From Candidatus Termititenax sp. (lineage in GTDB: Bacteria; Margulisbacteria; Riflemargulisbacteria; GWF2-35-9; DYQY01), in the NCBI GenBank assembly GCA_020719045.1, contig DYQY01000005.1, forward strand, positions 88,277 through 152,276: 64,000 nt of DNA, given 5' to 3'. Positions 61,271 to 64,000 of this stretch are shown here, one piece after another. The translations under genes and the position numbers were made by a program. The notes under the pieces are model-generated. The model saw only the letters and a list, made by a program, of their open reading frames with translations, did no database searches and was not told where the DNA came from. Each line of letters begins with the position of its first letter. Within the stretch, counting starts at the first letter, position 1.

Positions 61271-62291
61271 TCTAGAACTCATGTGGTTTTTTAGGCAAGT
61301 TCAGTACTTGCTAAACAGTGGCATTTCTTTATATCCAAGTATCTCAATAATCTATAATGATGCAGAGGATAAGAGGATTAAGAAGGTTATCAAAGAAATT
61401 GTGCTTAGTTTAAAAGAGGGTAATACGTTTTCTAATGTTTTGCATGAGAAGTTACACACTGGAGTATTTATCACAAACATTATAAAGGTTGGTGAGCACA
61501 AAGGAACACTTGACCATGCCTTAAATAAGGCTATTGATTATTTGCAAAGAAAAATAGAGCTAAAAAGAAAGCTCATTAACGCAATTAGTTACCCAACGTT
61601 ACTTACAATTCTAAGTGTTGCAATTTTGTTTTGGGTCAATATTCAGATTATTCCAAATTTTCAGGAAGTCTACCAGCAGGCAGGCGTAGATTTGCCGTTG
61701 CCAACTAGAATCCTATTTTTTATGCACGGTTTTTTCGTGAATAATTGGTTGAGATTTTTGCTAATGTTTGTTGTTCTTATCTCTGTTAGTTTGTTTTTGA
61801 TTAGGAAAGATATAAAGATGTTTTTAGCTAAAACTCAGTTTGTATTGCCTGTTTATGGAAAGATATATTATTTCTTTACTATGCTAGTGTTTTTATCTGA
61901 TTTTGGTACGCTTCAACAGTCAGGTATTACTGTAATAAAGTCATTAAGGCTTAGTGTTGACTCTGTTACTAATATTTTCTTTAAGGAGAAAATGGAATTA
62001 GTTTACAACAAAGTACTTGAAGGTTCAAAAGTATCCAAAGCGTTAGAGGAATCAAAGTTTTTCCCAAACATGGTTGTTCAGATGCTGGCTATTGGTGAAG
62101 AATCTTCTGCTTTAGGAGATGTTTGTTCAAAGGTATCAGAACATTTAGATAACGAAATGGATGTTTTAATTCATCGGCTTATTGGGTTAATAGGACCAAT
62201 ATCGTTGGTGATAATTGGAGTATTTGTAGCATTTGTAAGTATTTCATTTCTATTGCCTTTGTTCAGGATGACATCAGTAATTCATGCATAG
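61260..62291 (+). CDS. pilC: Inner-membrane assembly protein PilC/GspF
   Basis: 343 residues from TTG 61260, overlapping pilB by 11 bases; ATG 61281 is an alternative. Two T2SSF repeats (about 10-125 and 205-330), with motifs FRQVQYLLNSGISL, KLINAISYPTLL and LQQSGITVIKSL. Three membrane helices. It is about 50 residues shorter at the N-terminus than typical PilC. It platforms the ATPase and pilin. Confidence 0.92.
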   Translation: MLGDLELMWFFRQVQYLLNSGISLYPSISIIYNDAEDKRIKKVIKEIVLSLKEGNTFSNVLHEKLHTGVFITNIIKVGEHKGTLDHALNKAIDYLQRKIELKRKLINAISYPTLLTILSVAILFWVNIQIIPNFQEVYQQAGVDLPLPTRILFFMHGFFVNNWLRFLLMFVVLISVSLFLIRKDIKMFLAKTQFVLPVYGKIYYFFTMLVFLSDFGTLQQSGITVIKSLRLSVDSVTNIFFKEKMELVYNKVLEGSKVSKALEESKFFPNMVVQMLAIGEESSALGDVCSKVSEHLDNEMDVLIHRLIGLIGPISLVIIGVFVAFVSISFLLPLFRMTSVIHA

Positions 62292-62586
62292 AAGAACAGG
62301 ATTTCTTTTATTAGAAGTTATTATTGTTCTATTCATTCTTTCTTTAGTGGTTATTCCTTGGACAACTTTTATGGGAGCAATCCAGAAAAATCAAACTAGT
62401 GAACAGCTAAGTGAATATTTCTTAACTAAAGAAGTATTTCTTAAAGCCTATAATGGTGAGATAGCCGAGAATAACTATGTTAGTGCTGGAAAAAAGTTTT
62501 CTATAATTAAGGAGCAGGATATGCTTTTTGTTCGTTTGATTGATGGAGAGATTGTCAAGGAAGAGATAAAGGGGAAGCTGCTATGA
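62284..62586 (+). CDS. Small prepilin-like protein 1
   Basis: 100 residues with a canonical prepilin signal: short basic leader MHRRTG, cleavage before Phe, FLLLEVIIVLFILS with Glu at +5. The rest is a short hydrophilic domain. It overlaps pilC by 8 bases and the next prepilin-like gene by 4. Probably a minor pseudopilin. Confidence 0.85.
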   Translation: MHRRTGFLLLEVIIVLFILSLVVIPWTTFMGAIQKNQTSEQLSEYFLTKEVFLKAYNGEIAENNYVSAGKKFSIIKEQDMLFVRLIDGEIVKEEIKGKLL

Positions 62587-62849
62587 GAAAGGGAATAACC
62601 TTGCTTGAGACTTTAATCGTGCTTACCTTGTCAGCTTTTATTTTACCATTCTTGTTTAGAATGATTTCTACCACCTTTATTGTTGTAAGGGAGGAACTAG
62701 ACTCAAGGAATAAGCTAAAGAAAGACTTGGCTTTTGTTTTAGAAAAAGAAAGAGTCTTAACCAGTATTTCGGCATCAGAAAATATTAAATATTTTGTTAA
62801 AAAAGGTGAAGCAGGAGTGGAAATGGTGATTTTAGGGGAAGATAAATGA
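62583..62849 (+). CDS. Small prepilin-like protein 2
   Basis: 88 residues starting MRKG then ITLLETLIVLTLS: prepilin cleavage after Gly with Glu at +5. The remaining ~60 residues are charged, without a recognisable fold. It overlaps its neighbours on both sides by four bases (ATGA), so the three pilin-like genes are translated as a coupled set. Confidence 0.82.
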   Translation: MRKGITLLETLIVLTLSAFILPFLFRMISTTFIVVREELDSRNKLKKDLAFVLEKERVLTSISASENIKYFVKKGEAGVEMVILGEDK

Positions 62850-63004
62850 GAAAAGGTTATTTACTTCTGTATATGATGATTGTTTTGTTCCTGTTCGGTG
62901 TAACGGGACTGGGTTTAAGGAGTGTTTTATATTCAAAGCAAGCCATGATAGTTGACTTCATAGAGCAAGATAAGCAGATTATTATGCAGGCGACTGAGAA
63001 GTAA
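62846..63004 (+). CDS. Mini prepilin-like protein 3, lacking Glu at +5
   Basis: Only 52 residues: MRKG, then YLLLYMMIVLFLFGVTGLGL and a short polar tail ending QATEK. The basic leader, Gly and hydrophobic helix fit a prepilin signal, but position +5 is Tyr instead of Glu. Lack of Glu5 is known for the tip pseudopilin GspK, though GspK is far larger. The overlap with gene 2 supports a real gene. Confidence 0.7.
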   Translation: MRKGYLLLYMMIVLFLFGVTGLGLRSVLYSKQAMIVDFIEQDKQIIMQATEK

Positions 63005-63068
63005 TGATTGCAACATGTAATGATTAGAAGTTATAAGATATAATATGTTTTATTAAGGAGATTTAACA

Positions 63069-64000
63069 ATGACAAAGAAAATATTAGTAACTGGTGGTTC
63101 AGGTTTTTTAGGTTCCCATTTATGTGAGAGACTTCTTAAGGAAGGTAATGAAGTTCTGTGTGTAGATAATCTTTTTACTGGTCAGAAGAAAAACATTCTT
63201 CCTTTACTGGATAATCATAATTTTGAGTTTATGAGACATGATGTTTGTTTCCCATTATATGTTGAAGTTGACGAGATTTATAATTTAGCTTGCCCAGCAA
63301 GTCCTGTCCATTATCAGTTTGACCCTGTTCAAACGACTAAGGTTTCTGTTTCTGGTGCTATAAATATGCTTGGGTTAGCAAAAAGAGTTAAAGCAAAGAT
63401 TTTGCAGGCATCTACTAGTGAAGTCTATGGTGATCCAGAGGTTCATCCTCAACCAGAGAGTTACAGAGGCAATGTAAATACTATCGGACCAAGAGCTTGT
63501 TATGATGAGGGCAAGAGATGTGCGGAAACTTTGTTTTTTGATTATTTCCGTCAACATAAACTTAGAATAAAAGTTATGAGAATATTTAATACTTATGGTC
63601 CAAGAATGCACCCTAACGACGGCAGGGTTGTCAGTAATTTTATAATGCAAGCACTTCATAATAAAGATATAACTATTTATGGTGATGGCTCACAGACAAG
63701 AAGTTTCTGTTATGTAGATGATTTAATCGACGGAATGATTAAGCTAATGAATAGTAGAGATGAGTTTACTGGACCAGTAAATATTGGGAATCCTGGTGAG
63801 TTTACGATTAAGCAACTAGCTGAGATGGTAATAAAACTTACTAATTCAAATAGTAAGCTTATTTATGAGTCTTTACCACAGGATGATCCTTTGCAGAGAA
63901 AACCAATAATTGATCTTGCAAAGAAAGAGTTAGGATGGGAACCAAAGATAAAGTTAGAAGAAGGACTTAAGAAGACGATTGCGTATTTTGAGGGAGTTTA
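63069..64000 (+). CDS. UDP-glucuronate decarboxylase (UXS), stop just outside the window
   Basis: 310 residues are visible, and the window ends on TA, so the stop codon is cut by one base. It is an extended SDR: NAD motif [32 protein letters not shown], the catalytic region [15 protein letters not shown] (YxxxK) and IFNTYGPRM. The NxxGPRxxYDEGKR pattern is typical of UDP-xylose synthase. It would supply UDP-xylose for surface glycans. AAGGAG precedes the ATG. Confidence 0.92.
   Translation, partial: MTKKILVTGGSGFLGSHLCERLLKEGNEVLCVDNLFTGQKKNILPLLDNHNFEFMRHDVCFPLYVEVDEIYNLACPASPVHYQFDPVQTTKVSVSGAINMLGLAKRVKAKILQASTSEVYGDPEVHPQPESYRGNVNTIGPRACYDEGKRCAETLFFDYFRQHKLRIKVMRIFNTYGPRMHPNDGRVVSNFIMQALHNKDITIYGDGSQTRSFCYVDDLIDGMIKLMNSRDEFTGPVNIGNPGEFTIKQLAEMVIKLTNSNSKLIYESLPQDDPLQRKPIIDLAKKELGWEPKIKLEEGLKKTIAYFEGV

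Noticed and set aside
1-64000. tRNA, rRNA or CRISPR loci
   Set aside because: I looked for tRNA T-loop patterns, rRNA-like blocks and regularly spaced repeats and saw none, though a by-eye scan can miss a tRNA.

Overview
The window reads as one contiguous AT-rich bacterial chromosome segment (roughly one third G+C), almost fully coding, with many gene overlaps of 1-40 bp. The organism looks like an uncultivated diderm with a peptidoglycan wall. MurE carries the meso-DAP type DNPR motif, glycyl-tRNA synthetase is the split alpha/beta form, and there are flagellar genes (flhA-flhF-flhG-fliA) and a type IV pilus/type II secretion-like assembly operon. A Margulisbacteria-like or related candidate-phylum lineage would fit, but that is inference; no rRNA or other decisive marker is present.

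Layout. 1-3934: DUF1015 protein (cut by the window edge), glyS and a dCMP-deaminase-like protein. 3991-12703 (minus strand): a compact dcw-type wall operon transcribed murE-murF-mraY-murD-ftsW-murG-murC-murB, without ftsI/ftsL/mraZ at its head or ftsQ/ftsA/ftsZ at its tail. 12761-16141: a SigB/SigF-type sigma factor, a PP2C phosphatase, an orphan prepilin-like protein and glyQ. 16407-19828: rpsF-ssb-ssb-rpsR-rplI-uvrC. 19828-24112: envelope genes (M23 peptidase, CtpA, YibQ-like deacetylase, MltG). 24230-28166: a methyltransferase and a CaCA antiporter, then an accessory stretch with a structured non-coding element, two uncharacterised genes, a dispersed repeat and an ORF6N gene flanked by a duplicated end of ruvX. 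28167-36328: housekeeping (ruvX, alaS, nadK, recN, cheW, dgt). 36325-40223: four unrecognised or partly recognised genes arranged divergently. 40220-46413: yqeK, an RRM protein and the flagellar regulatory cluster. 46454-50543: ileS and an LCP protein. 50664-53807: a single-chain restriction-modification enzyme bracketed by repeats. 54144-64000: ftsK, a partner-switching module (PP2C-kinase fusion plus STAS protein), pilB-pilC with three mini prepilins, and UDP-glucuronate decarboxylase.

The most striking window-wide signal is promoter geometry. Many first-in-operon genes have a TATAAT-like -10 element ending 6-7 bases before the ATG, often with a -35 hexamer 17 bases further up, and no Shine-Dalgarno sequence. 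This predicts leaderless mRNAs. Other genes have a conventional leader with a clear Shine-Dalgarno, so two initiation modes appear to coexist. The geometry also corrects several start codons (26028, 41202, 24807, 14718).

Other points of interest: an alanyl-tRNA synthetase lacking about 100 residues between its catalytic and editing domains; a UvrC without its C-terminal HhH domain; shortened N-terminal domains in MurE and MurF; tandem ssb genes; a transglutaminase-like protein whose C-terminus resembles type III needle subunits and shares an IGDT motif with a neighbour; two families of dispersed structured repeats; and a duplicated ruvX 3' end flanking the ORF6N gene. No tRNA, rRNA or CRISPR array was seen.
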